Positions 12,732-24,612 are shown, counted from the stretch's first letter. The stretch is DNA of 64,000 bases from Embiotoca jacksoni (GCA_022577435.1 JAKOON010000018.1:2470282-2534281), one strand, 5' to 3'. A program made the numbers and translations. Notes: generated by a model not told the origin, from the letters alone.

Positions 12732-12764
12732 CCCCCAACCCCTCCCCCCACCCCACCCCACCCC
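12732..12764 (-). other. G-quadruplex motif on the minus strand
   Basis: The C-rich + strand consists of runs of 4 to 6 C separated by one or two bases. The minus strand therefore has six consecutive G tracts (4,4,4,6,4,5) with very short loops, an extreme four-stranded-structure motif. It is followed by a short CA run. No promoter or gene lies next to it. Confidence 0.85.
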
Positions 12765-13739
12765 TCCACACACACACCTATCCAAGGGAACCCTCCTCCT
12801 TCCTGTCACTCACAAACTCAACTGAAGTTTCCATCACACTTTTCCTTCACATTGTTGGAGGTTTTCTTCCAGCCGCACAGCTACAGTATGTTTACAAATG
12901 TTCATAGAGAACTGTGAACAGAGCAGTCCTTAGCTTCAATTGTGTTACACTTAACAGTTTGCAAATAATCTTCAGGTCATATCTCAGTCTCCAGAAATAG
13001 ATTGTTTTAGTGCATCTCTCCGTTTAGTCTTTTTCTTTTCAAGTCAAACAAGCTGACAATTTGCTTTGCATTGTCTGTCATGTTGAATTTCTTTCTTCAT
13101 CTGTTGTGGGTTCTCACTGCAGATGAACTCAATTAGTGTCACTACACCGGTTCTTTAAAGGCTTAGTGTGAGACAAACACTTTCAGATTATGTCAGGTTC
13201 AAAAAATGGCTTTAAATTTGCGAGAACAACTAAAAATTACTATGAGTGCTGTGTCCTTTATACAACAACATCAGCAGTGTCTGCGTGACAGACGCAACCT
13301 CAGCAGTACATCACATCTAAAAGCTTCAGGAACTGATTCTCCTTAATCACAAAGGGTTTTTGCTTCATGAACAACACCTAATTAGGTATTGGTCAATTGC
13401 TGCATCTGCCTGCGTGTTCCCACAGCATTCAAGCAGCATAATGTTGCAGTAGTTGCTATTTCCACAAGCTAAAAGGCTGGGGTATGTGGTATTAGGGTTA
13501 CATCTGGTTTTTGAAGGGCTACATTGATGTTTCCTTTGTGCATCTATAACAGACTAAAAGCTCCAGATATATATCTTTAGGCCTAAAGACAAGCAGGTGG
13601 TAAGTAAAACTATAAGACTTACAAAACCCCTCCTTTCAAAAAAGTGTTGAACAAACACAGACAATTTTTCAAAAGTTTGTCCCCGGGTCTAATGTCAGAT
13701 GAAATCACATAGAATCTAAAATGGAAATGTTAAAATCAT
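12765..13739. other. Unassigned DNA
   Basis: No gene or repeat recognised. Confidence 0.5.
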
Positions 13740-13965
13740 ATCAGAGTCCCTTATCCCCTAGTGACTTTGCTGATCCCCAGACCTTTCATTGAGCACCACC
13801 ATGAGGTTGACATTTGTAGTTTTGTGTGCAGCATCTCAACAACTACAGGACATATTAGCACAGAATTTGGTGCACACATTCATGTTCCCCTCAGGAGGAA
13901 CTATAACAACTTCAGTGTTCCTCTGACCTTTTCTCTGGCACTATCAACAGGCCATTTGGGAACAT
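13740..13965 (+). repeat. Dispersed percomorph repeat 'R', 5' part
   Basis: Reads 'tttgctgatccccagacct', 'gagcaccaccatgaggttga' and 'acaactacaggacatattag', a text I associate with a very common percomorph interspersed repeat. Its downstream part recurs here at 24.8-25.3, 60.7 and 62.5 kb. Non-coding; class unknown. Confidence 0.45.
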
Positions 13966-16224
13966 CCGACTTCTGAGTTGAGAGCGCTCACAAACAGGCA
14001 ACCAAGAAAATGCATTGCCATTTTTAACAGGTAACACAGCTAGCACACCAGGTAGACTAGGCTAGTTAAGTTGGCTATTTTTAATGCAAGTGCATTTCTT
14101 CTTTTCACCAGAAATGCTGCCATGCAAAATAATGACAAAACCTATTTCTTGGAGCTCTCAAAAACGTCCCACTGATAGTGGGACAGTCCCAGTTCGACAG
14201 GTGTTCAGGTATTTTCTCCCACTAGGAGGTTGCAACTTTCCCACTTTCCAGTTGCTCATGAACACCATAAATATCTATGTTGCTACTTGGCAAACGATTA
14301 AGATGCTAAGATGATTAAACTAAACCTAATAACATGTTGGCACTGTCACAGTGAGCATGCGAACAGGCTGACTTTCACATTTACCTTTGAGCAATGTGGT
14401 GCCTTTATAGCCTCAAAGAGTTGTGGCTGTAGTCCAACTGAAAATCAATTATTATTACTACTGTTTGTCTTTTTTACCACAACTGCAACAGCATGCATAT
14501 CTCCTCTGTAAGTCACACAACAGCCCGGTGTTCTCCTTGGAGCAAAAATCAGAAATCAAAGGAAATAAATGTCTATTTCACTTTTTTTTTGCATTCCTCA
14601 TTGAAGTTTTAATCTGTGTAGATGCAGAATTTTACATGCAGCCAATCACATGATTCGACTTCAGCTCGAGTTTACAGGTTGAACATCATAAACATGACAC
14701 CTGCTCATCTTCAGAAAAGGAGCATTGTCATTATGATCATGAACAGCATCTTATCCTTAACAAAAACAACTTTGTTTTCTACTGGATGTGTTCACTGTTT
14801 TCACATCACTCATCTTAATGCCTGGTCAATGCAGATATATGTATTTAAATCAGCATAAGTAAAGTGGTTGCCCAGAGTTTCAGAGATCATAAGGTTATGA
14901 TTCACCGACTGTATCGATGACCATTCAAATTTTGATTAAAAATCAGTCAGCCTCTATATTTCATTCATCACTTCCTTTGTGTTTTATTTACTGTTAACAG
15001 TCCAGTTATATTTTAGATTTTTGACAGCTTTAACCATACCACCAGTAATGGAGCTTATCTGTTCTGACAGACAAATGATATCTTGTCATTGGTTGCTATT
15101 AAATACACTGTATAAGAGCTATGAGAGTGACTAATGAGTCTTATTTGAGAAGAGTTCATATGAACGTGAATGAATAATGGGTGTCATCTTCATTAACGTG
15201 CCATCATGTGGACTACTAAAGCCTGAGGAGAAATGATCGTGTTTTACATTCTACATAAGAAACCAAATGCAGCATTTAATGAGAGCTGTATTTAATACAG
15301 TAATGATTCTACAAAGATTCAGTGCAGGATAGGATTCATCATCTCATGAGGATATTACGACTGGTCAGGGATGTCAGAAGCATTGAAGATTAGTCCCTGA
15401 CAAATCCAAGACTGCAGCATCAGGAAGTCAGCAGAGGCTGCTGTGTCTGTTTTTATTTATCCTCCTTTCGAAAGCATCACCTTTGCTAAGATTCTAAATG
15501 TTGCATTTACCACATTTGAATGCCTTGGCTCCAGGGCAGTTTTTAGTATTTCATGACCATAATATATGAAATCTGCTCTGGGCTTTTGCTCTTTCATTTA
15601 TTTTGTAACACCATTTTAAAATTTGTTGTATTCTATGCTACTTTCATGTCTCCCCCCCTCCCCTTCCCCATGCCTTGCACTTCCAGTATACTGTAAATTG
15701 CCTTATCTTTAACCTCATGTCTGCCATCTTGCAGCCCATGGTATTGTGGTGGCATCGGGTCAAACTCCACACCTCTGCTACTCGCCTCTTTCATTCCTGT
15801 TGCCATTTCCAACACATTGGTCCAGGAATGCTGCATGATAAGATTGCTGACAATACCCTAGTCAGCAGCTGCACCATAGGATGTTGTCATTTGAAATGGT
15901 GACACTGACCTGAGGTTTGATTGATGGATGCAATTATTAGCATCCCTCCCCCACCAGCACCCAGTCACCACAGCGAGTCTCACTGCAGGTCAGACTGGGA
16001 AGTCTCCCACGTCTTTGGTTTTGAGGAAAAAGCTAACATCCCCAAAGTGCAGTAGTTGAGGTGGTAATCTTTATCAGATATTGTAAAGTTTTAATTTTAA
16101 TTTTCTTCGTGGCGATGTATTCCCTTAACTGTGATTATTAATTGTACATTCACTTCTTTCCAGATTGTGATAAATAATAATTATTATAAATGCTTGATAT
16201 GTTGTGCTACAAACCACCACCAAT
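13966..16224. other. Unassigned DNA
   Basis: No gene recognised. A small perfect palindrome, GTCCCACT-GAT-AGTGGGAC, lies near 14165-14185. Open frames are under 79 codons with no motif. Confidence 0.5.
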
Positions 16225-16510
16225 TTGATTAAGGCGGCACAATGTTAGCAGCATCTCTTCCTAGCAAAAATACTTTGGGTTCCAACCTGCTGGTCGGCTG
16301 GGGGTTTGCATGCTCTCCTTGTTCTGACGTGATTTTTTTTCTGGGTCTTCCGGTTCCTCCCCCAGTCCAAAGATATTCACGTTAGGTTGATTGGTGATTC
16401 TTAATTGGCTGAAGGTGTGAACATGAGTGTGAAGTTTGATCAGTCTTTCTGTGTTGGCCCTGTGATGGACCGGCGACCTGTCCAGGAGTCACCTGGTGGG
16501 AATAGATAGA
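16225..16510 (+). repeat. Ubiquitous teleost interspersed repeat ('GCGGCAC' type), copy 1
   Basis: In order: 'aaggcggcacaatgttagca', 'ggggtttgcatgctctcc', 'gtccaaagatattcacgtta', 'ggttgattggtgattctta' and 'ccctgtgatggaccggcga'. This is the canonical order of a very common fish repeat. The internal part is diverged. A better preserved copy lies at 53.7 kb in the opposite orientation. Confidence 0.75.
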
Positions 16511-17577
16511 AGTGGTTTGATTTATTGAAACCTCAAATTCAAATCATGTCAAACCCATATTTTGTGATTACAATATGTGCTCTCTGACTACATTTTAAAT
16601 GCCCACTAAACGTGACAAAAGGAGTTACAAATGCTTCAAGAGTCTGACTGCAAATTTTATTTAAAAAAAACAAAAAACCTTGATGAAGGGATTTTGTTAT
16701 GCTTAATACAAACTGAAGTATTTAAATAATGAAAAAAGACTGGAGCTACATGAAGTTGTGCAAGTACAGGTCAGAGTATACTTGCACGTCCATCCTATCC
16801 ATCCAATGTACAACATACAAGACGAGGGATACTCAGGCCCCCAAGCAAAGGTATCTGTGTCCATTTAGTTAGTCTTGTGGGCTGGTTTTGTATTGTGAAG
16901 AAGAGAAAACTAAAGTGAAAGTTCACCATCCATTTCTTTATCTTGGTGTCCATCTAAACTCCATATTAATTTAACAGTGTGAAAATGAATTGGCCTCGTA
17001 TAACACATACCACTGTCAGTGATGAACAAGGTTCCAAACTTGGAGCTGGCAGCGCAAATTAAATTATGCCATCTGTGACTCTGTAATATGGTGGGGTGGC
17101 TTAGAAACTTAAGTACCCTTGCCAGTAGGCTTGGCCAGTGATTAGGATGCATCACATGGTGTCTGTCCACCTCCTATATTAATCCGCTGACATTCTACAG
17201 ATTGCCGCAAAACCTCAAGTCTGAAAATACGAGCGCAGCAGGGCATGCTGGGATGACTCCTGCCACCCACAAACCACCAGGTGAAATAGTAAGAAGGTAG
17301 AAACAGCGTGGAGGAAAGGAAATACTGTAAAACAGCTGATGCGTTGGTTGATCTCAGTATAAATCAATGATTCACTTTTTCCATCAGCTTTTACCTTTTT
17401 TATTTCAAATGATCACCTTCCATCTCTGTGAAATATGCAAATTGATCCATAGAGGATCATATCCATATTTGATCTTCTCTTATTCTATAATTTAACTTTT
17501 TGGTTATACGTCAAAAATAATATGAGATTCAAAATTCTTGTATCTGCAAATGTGGACCCAATCTCATGGGTCGATAC
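16511..17577. other. Unassigned DNA
   Basis: Nothing recognised. Open frames up to 86 codons lack motifs. Confidence 0.5.
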
Positions 17578-17660
17578 CAGGGGTCTCCAACCTTTTTTCC
17601 TCTGAGAGCTTCTGCGATCTACCAGGTATATATTACTGCATATTACTGGTGGGATATCCC
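17578..17660 (+). mobile_element. hAT-like transposon left end
   Basis: 'caggggtctccaacctttt' at 17578 followed by 'tctgagagcttctgcgatct' matches the left terminal sequence of hAT (Charlie-like) fish repeats as I recall them. I find no matching right terminus nearby, so the element appears truncated. Confidence 0.4.
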
Positions 17661-18104
17661 TGGCCTATACCACACGTCATTTGTTTCATTTTTGAGTCTG
17701 TTTGTACTTTCTTTTTTATGAGCTTTAATCCTGTAAACAGTAGCCTCCATTATTGTCCAGGGACCTAATCTGACCCTCCGAAAACAATATTTGACTTCTT
17801 GTTGAAAGCGGTTTTGCCTTATTTAGTTTGCATTAAAACTTTTACATCATTTTTCAAGACAATGTTAATACAAGGCCGAGGTAAATCCCAATATATGTGA
17901 CCTTGTAACATCTAATAATAACAGTCGGTGATTTGCATCTCAAACAGAGAGCGGAGCAGATGATGATTATGTTTTCTCCGAGGTAACGAGACAAACAGTA
18001 TTTTAATGTATATAGACAATTTGATTTAAGTCCTGTAGTGCACAAGGCAAGCATTACAATTTGTCTTCATCTGTACAGGTTAAAATCAGCAAGACAATGG
18101 AAAT

Positions 18105-18285
18105 TAGTGGGCAGTGGTCTGTGTCCCCCTCAAGCTCGGGCCCTCTACCAGAGATCTGGGAGATTTAGGGTTCTGTTCAGTATTTTAGCAGTTCCAAGGT
18201 CTGCAGTCTTCTGGACAGAGAGCTCAGATTTTGTAGCTACTGGAGCCATTCTTCCAATGAGGGTCACAGCCAAGTCCTTCAGACT
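18105..18285 (-). pseudogene. R4/Rex6-like LINE, 3' end of ORF
   Basis: On the minus strand the frame reads near 18230-18145 as SELSVQKTADLGTAKIL, then NRTLNLPDLW and a TAG stop (RC at 18145-18147). This is the extreme C-terminus expected of the LINE family whose body is at 0.6-1.9 kb. Downstream text 'gagcttgagggggacaca' (minus) fits its 3' UTR. Only about 180 bp is preserved, consistent with a 5'-truncated insertion, which is usual for LINEs. Confidence 0.65.
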
Positions 18286-18384
18286 GGTCTACATTTTCTA
18301 CATATACTGTAGACATAGTATTTTAACCTCACATTGGCTGAGAATACAGAAATGTCAGTGGTTTGGAGGTATTTCAAGCTAAGC

Positions 18385-19200
18385 AATGGTAACAAAAGTA
18401 AAGCGGAATGCAAACTCTGGAAAAGTTGTGTAATGCTAAAAGAAACACCTGGTGGAACATCTCAAAACTAATTAAGTTAATTTGCAACAGATCAGTAACA
18501 TGATTGAGTATAAAATTAAAAAAAAAAAAAAAGCATTTCAGAGAGGCAGAGTCTCTCAGCAGTGACGTTGAGGAGAGGTTTACCACTGTGAAAGACTGTG
18601 GGCAAATAGTGCAACAATTAAGAATAATTTTCCCCAACGTTAAATTGCAACGAATTAGTGGATTTCATCATCTACGGTTCATAATATCATTAAAAGATTG
18701 AGATAATCTGGAGAAATCTCTGAACACAAGGAAACAAGCCAATAACCAATATTGGATGGTCGCGATCTTTTGGCCCTCGTGACACTACATTAAAAACAGA
18801 CACAAATCTGTAGTGGCAATCATTGCATGGGCTCAGAAACACTTCTTAATGCCATTGTCTGTCAACACAGTTTGTCGCTGCATCCACAAATGCAAGTTAA
18901 AACTCTACCATGCAAAGAAGAAACCATATATTAGCATGATCCCGAAATGCTGCTAATGGTGAAGAGGTGATATAACACAGTGGTAAACCCCTGTCCCAAC
19001 TTTTTTGAAACGCATTGCTGGCATCAAATTCAAAATGAGCTTATACTTTTAAATAAAACAGTGAAATTGCTCAGTTTCAACAATTTACATGTTGTCTTTG
19101 GTCTATTTCTAAATAAATATGGGTTTACACGATTTACAAATCAGCACAATTTGTTTATATTTACATTTTATACAGCATCCACACTTTTAAAATGTGGTTG
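18385..19200 (+). mobile_element. Tc1/mariner-like element, family T3 copy A (internal deletion)
   Basis: The left part carries 'gagaggcagagtctctcag', 'gaaagactgtgggcaaatag' and 'catcatctacggttcataat'. The transposase text runs on to 'cgctgcatccacaaatgcaa' and 'tctaccatgcaaagaagaaa' near 18875-18925, then jumps at about 18960 straight to the 3' end of the gene ('acacagtggtaaacccctgt') and the right end finishing GGTTG before TA at about 19200. The catalytic core between is missing, so this is an internally deleted, non-autonomous derivative. Copy B at 50.1-52.4 kb keeps more of the middle. Confidence 0.75.
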
Positions 19201-20789
19201 TAAAGATTCAACAACACCATGCAGAGTTCAAGGAAAGTTCACAAATGCTTGCAGTGAGAAAAGCAACAATCGACATTGCAGAAAATCTCTTAAGAAAAAG
19301 TCTGCGGCAGTAAAAATAACTTGATGACTAGCAGTACGGGTTGTCCGCTGGATTTCGCTGGCTGTCATCGTGCTGGAGCTCGATTATGAGATTCCCAGCT
19401 GTCACCATCACAGAAGCCGAATTACCGACGGTGTGTGACTTTGTGAAAAAGCACAATGACATTGACAGCCTGTTGCGGGGTATTTTGGTCTGATATTTGG
19501 ACCAGGAGTGTCTGCCCAGTGACTCTCACCAGCTCCACTGCACAGCGGACTGATGTCGATTTTACTCCCCGGCAAGTCGAACTGCAAGCAAAGCAGTTTG
19601 CACACAGCACTCGCTCTTCGGCCAAGCTGATGCTGCTGTGGTCTGCAAATTCATTGCACTTTTGTTGTTATTGTCATTTTTATGGTATAAGCACTAAATC
19701 ACTGGTATTAGTACTATGTATCAGCAAGTCGTGTAGCTAGATAAATGGTTCCAATCCATGATGTTTGGGTACATGCAGATTACACGACTATATATAAGTC
19801 TTAAGAAGCCAAAGTGTGTCATTATAATTCTGCTTTAACTGTTACCTTACATGTGTTAAAAAGGGGAACATTTCATCAGTTTTCTGATACAGTACTTGAA
19901 CTGCTTGGTCTTTAAATGCTTGATACTTCACTGAAAAAGGGAAAAAAATATATCATTTTATTTCGATCACATCTGATACTTCCAGGTGTTGTGGCAATGG
20001 ATTTATCTCGACTGGGCTTTCAGACTTCCTGTCCCTGTAAATCTACCTTATCAGTGGGGTCAAAAAGTATTCTTTTGTGTGATACAATATAAGGCACAGA
20101 ATAGAATGAAAAAAATGTGGATCCTTTTATTTTCAACACTAACTTTTGTCTGAGAGTATTGTATTCATATCAGAAAACAAAATCTATACTGTATGTTTTA
20201 AAATTGTACTTGAGGGCAGGTGTTACATTCCCATTAACTGCTAACATCTTATCTTACTTACAACTCATTTGGTGAAAGGAAGTGACTTATAATATATCAA
20301 TTGTATTGATTAATCTGCCAATTAATTTTGTGACTAATCACTTGTTTTGTTTATATAATGTCAGAAAATGGTCTAAATTATCCATAATGATTTACCACGG
20401 CAATATTTATATGCCTTGTTTTAGTCAATTATTATTCCTAGCAAAGGTATTTGATTAGTGCACCCTTTCAATCAGACTTCTACCTATCTATGTTTGAGGT
20501 GCTAATGGTTGATTATTGGTTGGTAGAATTTACACAAGCCTGTTATTTATGTTGTTTTCTCCAGTGGACACAGGAAGCAACGTTTTTATGTAAAAACAAA
20601 AACATTCACGAAGGTAGAATTAGTTAAAGGGCGGTTGGAAGTGAACTGGATTGCTTTGGGTTTTAAAGTATTCTAATGCAGTATAATTACTCAACAGTAC
20701 ACAACAGTACAGTACAGTCCATGCTCTCCATTGTGTATTTTCAATCGAAACAGCCCACTTAAATGCTTAAAATATGTTGTTTTCTTCTG
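19201..20789. other. Unassigned DNA
   Basis: No gene or named repeat recognised. Short open frames overlap on both strands at 19408-19740 without motif or codon signal that I can judge. Confidence 0.5.
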
Positions 20790-20945
20790 TATTAATTTTA
20801 CTTTTTGTATTGCCTGTTCTGTATTCTCTCTGTGCGCTTGTAGCTCACTTATCTTATTCCCATGCTGGACCTTATCCTCGTTTTGCTGCTGCGATGATCC
20901 AATTTCCCCACAGGGATCAATAAAGTTTCATCTCTCCTATCGAGG
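20790..20945 (+). repeat. LINE/SINE 3' tail
   Basis: 'gctgctgcgatgatccaatt', then 'tccccacagggatcaataa' and 'agtttcatctctcctat' resemble the conserved 3' tail of a common fish non-LTR family, ending in an AATAAA-containing motif. The upstream body is unrecognisable. Confidence 0.5.
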
Positions 20946-20947
20946 TA

Positions 20948-21265
20948 TCAAGAGGTTTCAGTCATCTTAGCAGCTGTCTCCCACTGAAAGACACAACTTC
21001 TATTCAAAGGGAACTGTAATATCTGTTCGATCATCTCAGGTGGGGAAGGACAAATGAGGTCCACCTCCGTGTCTCTCTTCTGCTCCATCACACTGATACG
21101 TGAAAGATCTATTAAACCTCCTTTCAGGAGATTAGTCCAGCAGCCTCCATGAACAAGCAGCCTCTTCACTTGCTTCCATTGTAGACACAGTGTATGTATG
21201 TCAGGCCTTACATCAGGCAGATACTCCAGTACAGAACGTGGGAATATGGTGTTCCTCATCTCCAC
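20948..21265 (-). other. Unexplained 105-codon open frame
   Basis: An uninterrupted minus-strand frame with no match I recognise, beginning at a GTG or, two codons later, an ATG. It abuts the LINE tail on its left. It is hydrophilic with no signal peptide or repeats. It could be part of a decayed mobile element, an exon, or chance. Confidence 0.2.
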
Positions 21266-21734
21266 ATGATGTAACAGTAAAATGTGATTTACTTATCACT
21301 TTGTAATTATTTTGATTATCAAGCCCAGATTATTCCATTTCACTGCAACAAGCACATAGAGGAAACAGAGAAAATGATCTTGTATTTTATTTTGTCAAAA
21401 GTTTAGACATCTACTTGTTCAAGGTTTTTCTTAATTCTTTCCAATTTGATAAATTGTAGAACAAAACTGAAGACAGCAGAACTATGAAATAACACTGAGT
21501 TATGTAAGAAGCAAAAATAATTCCTTAAATAAGCCACATTAGCCTTGATGACTGCTTCGTATATTATCAGCAGCATGTCAACCAACTTCACGAGGATGTC
21601 TGGAATGGTTTTCAGCTAACGGGAGAACTTAGTGGACTTTTTCTTAATGCATCTGTGACCGTCAGTTGTGTTGTGTCAGGGTAGTGTTTTCACACAGAAA
21701 ACAGCCCTAATTACCTACCGTAATTCATATTATG

Positions 21735-21963
21735 GCTACAAACACTCAGCTAAGTAAAGCGAGACAACAGTCCACCATTATTTTAGGACATGAAGGTCAG
21801 TCAGTCCAGAACTTTTCAAGATCTTTAAACGTTTCTTTAAGTGCAAGAAGCATAAAAGTCCGTGATGAACCTGTTTCTCATGAGGACCAGTGCAGGAAAG
21901 AAAGAGCAAGAGTTCCCCATGCTGTTCATAGAGTCTTCAGCCTCACAACTCACCAATAAATGG
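21735..21963 (+). pseudogene. Tc1-like transposase 5' part, family T2 copy 1
   Basis: Transposase N-terminus text: 'cactcagctaagtaaagcga', 'caccattattttaggacatg', 'tttcttaagtgcaagaagca', 'ctcatgaggaccagtgcagg'. The match breaks at about 21963 ('caccaataaatgg') and resumes near 22470, so about 500 bp of other DNA lies between the halves. Confidence 0.65.
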
Positions 21964-22469
21964 CAGCTAACATGCATTTTCCACCAGGTATGGGTCCGTC
22001 ACATCTGGTGTGCACCGCTGTTTTATTCCCTCCTTTGTGCAGTAGCCTACACACAATGTTAATACAGTTTGATGTATGAACACATTAGTCGCTAATAAGA
22101 AATGGATTCTCCCAATTATTTCATAACTGTTTTCCATATGTAATCTGTAGCAGGAGGTGTACGCATTTCTTGTCCTACTTAAAAGACATTGAACTAGTGA
22201 AGTGTTGTGTGATTGGGAAGCTGCACAGGGTGTTTAAAAAAAATAAAATGAACTGGATGCTCTTTGCTTTTCTCTGTCTGACTTCGTGCCCAGACGATCT
22301 GTTCCATTTAGCTTGCTCTGATCTCTGCGTGGCGTCCGTCAAAAATAGACCCTGTGCCTATGTTGTGCACCAACCAGCTTATGGGATGCTGCTGATACAC
22401 ACTGCGATGCAACCGCGGGATGTGAAACTTAAATGATGGCAATCAGCTCCGGTGGCCATGTCAGACACG
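21964..22469. other. Foreign segment interrupting Tc1-like copy T2-1
   Basis: This approximately 500-bp stretch separates two co-linear pieces of the same transposon. It has no TIRs I can see and an 88-codon + frame at 22170-22436 with no recognisable domain. Origin unknown; boundaries are approximate. Confidence 0.4.
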
Positions 22470-23065
22470 CAGCTCTAAGATTAGAGCCCATATTACTGGG
22501 CTGAAACATCTCAACATCAACGTTTGGAAGGCAGCTGTGTGAATCAGGCCTTCATGGTGGAACTGGTGCAAATACACCACGACTGACTGATTGTGTCCAG
22601 AAACACAAGAAATGGGCAGTAGACCAGTAGAAACATTGGTCGGTTGAGTTTTTGACTTCAGCTGTTGTGTCTTTGTGAGACAACGAGGGGGTGAGTGCAT
22701 GGTATCTGCACGGGTGGTTCCCAGAGTGAAGCATGGACGAGAAGGTGTCATGTTGTGGGGTGCTTTGCCAGTGACACTGGTTTGTGCTTAATAGCGCCAT
22801 CATTTCATGACCCAAAACACACCTGTCCTCAGCATCTGTGGGAACCTTTTTAAGACGGTTGGAAAAACTCCAGGTGATGACATCATGAGGTGGGTTCAGA
22901 GAACGAAGAGTGTGCAAAGCTGCTATCAAACAAAAAAATAAACGACTTTGAAGAATCAAAAAATGGCCGCACAATTTCCTTCGTTTAAACTTTTTTTGTG
23001 TATTACATAATTTCAAATGTCTTATTTTATAGGTTTGGTGTCTCTGCAATCAGTCCAGTATTACA
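22470..23065 (+). pseudogene. Tc1-like transposase 3' part, family T2 copy 1
   Basis: Resumes with 'aagattagagcccatattac' and 'acatctcaacatcaacgttt', then 'aatcaggccttcatggtgga', 'gaaacacaagaaatgggcag', 'gtgtctttgtgagacaacga' and 'agtgaagcatggacgagaag'. Near 22750 it jumps to the C-terminal part ('gtgggaacctttttaagacg', 'agagtgtgcaaagctgctat') and a 3' UTR near 22950. The internal catalytic portion is deleted. A 165-codon minus-strand frame here is an antisense shadow. Confidence 0.7.
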
Positions 23066-23940
23066 GTTCTGATGTGGAGACAGCAGGTAGGTCCGGTCTA
23101 AAGAAGCTGTGCGTTGACTAAGTCTCCTTGGGTCCATTTACTGCCGTGAGTTCAGGGGTTACAGCTTGGCTACAGAAACTATTGCATGTATTCAATGATG
23201 TCATCAGACTTGCTATCAACACCATCACCATCATTTTCAGACTGATGGAGCACATTCAGCTGAGAGGCTTCTACCTGCTTCATCACCAAACGTTCATGTG
23301 GAGCTGTTGCTGAATCAGAGCGGTCAGAGCAGCAAGGTCAGCGCCACTCCAGAAGGATTTGGTCAGTTGTCTGTTTCTCTTGCTGCTTTATAGTACCTTT
23401 TTCATTTACTTGTGAGCACTGATGAATATCAAAGTGTTTATAGAGCTCAGGTGCACCTTGTTGACCCGGTGATCGCGATATAAGATCTCTCTGCTGCCAC
23501 AGCAATTTATTACATTAGATCACAGGTGGATAATCATCTGATAAAGTGACAGTGCAAATTGTATATGATGAAAACGCATTACAGCTTTCCTGCAAGGTGT
23601 TCACATCCCATCAAGTTACCAAGAAACACAATGGGTGTTAGCGAGTCAGTCAAGCTTCACTTATCGCTGTTGACATTTGCAGATTTGCGTAAATATCAAA
23701 GGGGACTTTTGGGGGTTATTTTCAGTTGTGGAGGTAGCATGCATTTTCACCCCGGAGGCAGAGATGCAGAAATAGAGCGTAGCTGAATAGACGAGAGTGG
23801 ACAACCGGGGGGGAACAGTGATAAATGAGCTGACAAATGTTGTTTGTGTAAGATCATGATAGCCGTGAGAGAGCTATAATCCACATTGGTGAGCTGAGCC
23901 AGAGGGCCGCATACGCTGGGAAGAAAGCAGGCAGAAACAG

Positions 23941-23942
<2 letters not shown>
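23066..23942. other. Unassigned DNA
   Basis: No gene or repeat recognised. Confidence 0.5.
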
Positions 23943-24020
<78 letters not shown>

Positions 24021-24051
24021 GTGTGTGTGCGTGCATGTGTGTGTGTGTGTG
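23943..24051. repeat. (TG)n microsatellite, about 109 bp
   Basis: About 36 uninterrupted TG units, then an interrupted part with TGCG and CATG variants. Open frames reading VCVC or HTHT through it are artefacts. Confidence 0.98.
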
Positions 24052-24489
24052 AAAAACAAAAATGGAAAGAAAGAGAAAGCCGGGCACAGACAGAGGGACA
24101 GCTAATCCATACCTTCAGCAGTCTGGCTAAAAGACAACAGGCATTCCTCACGCCATGTTGATGCAGGCCTCATCTCATACACGTTCACACAAAGCCGGCT
24201 TCCATGAGAAGTGTTTATTGTTTTGCATCATCGGTGTACACATTTTGCAAAGACAACCCAGCAGGACGCAGATGTGTTTTTGTACAGGTTCGACTGCTGT
24301 GTCTATTTATTTGATGGTTCTGCATCATAGTTTTCATTTCTATGCCTCGCTGGGGACCTGAAGAAGAAGTGGATGTTCTCTCTTTGCTGTGATGATAAGA
24401 CTATCAGGATGCTGTGGCTGAGAACACGAGCTAAACAAATGTCCTGCAGTCCACCCACCCTGCTCTAATTGTGGAAATATTATTCCTGC
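24052..24489. other. Unassigned DNA
   Basis: Nothing recognised. Confidence 0.5.
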
Positions 24490-24612
24490 CTCAGGTGTAT
24501 TAATGATGGCTGCATTCCACTTAGGGGAAAGCCTGCTTTTGTGCTTGCTGGTTCACTGCCACGGCTTACTGAGACAATTAATGGAACTGAGCCATCATTA
24601 ATTCCACCTGTG
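24490..24612. repeat. Imperfect inverted repeat, about 29-bp arms
   Basis: Left arm 24490-24518 contains ATTAATGATGGCT. Right arm 24583-24612 contains its exact complement AGCCATCATTAAT. Flanking bases also pair (CAGGTG with CACCTG, GGAA with TTCC). About 24 of 30 positions match. The 64-bp spacer is too long for a usual pre-miRNA. A MITE core or conserved element is possible. Confidence 0.7.

Noticed and set aside
22552..23049. 165-codon minus-strand frame
   Set aside because: It is antisense to the Tc1-like transposase remnant on the + strand, and no domain fits it.
24490..24612. Pre-miRNA
   Set aside because: The spacer between the arms is about 64 nt and the arms are interrupted. I recognise no known mature miRNA sequence.
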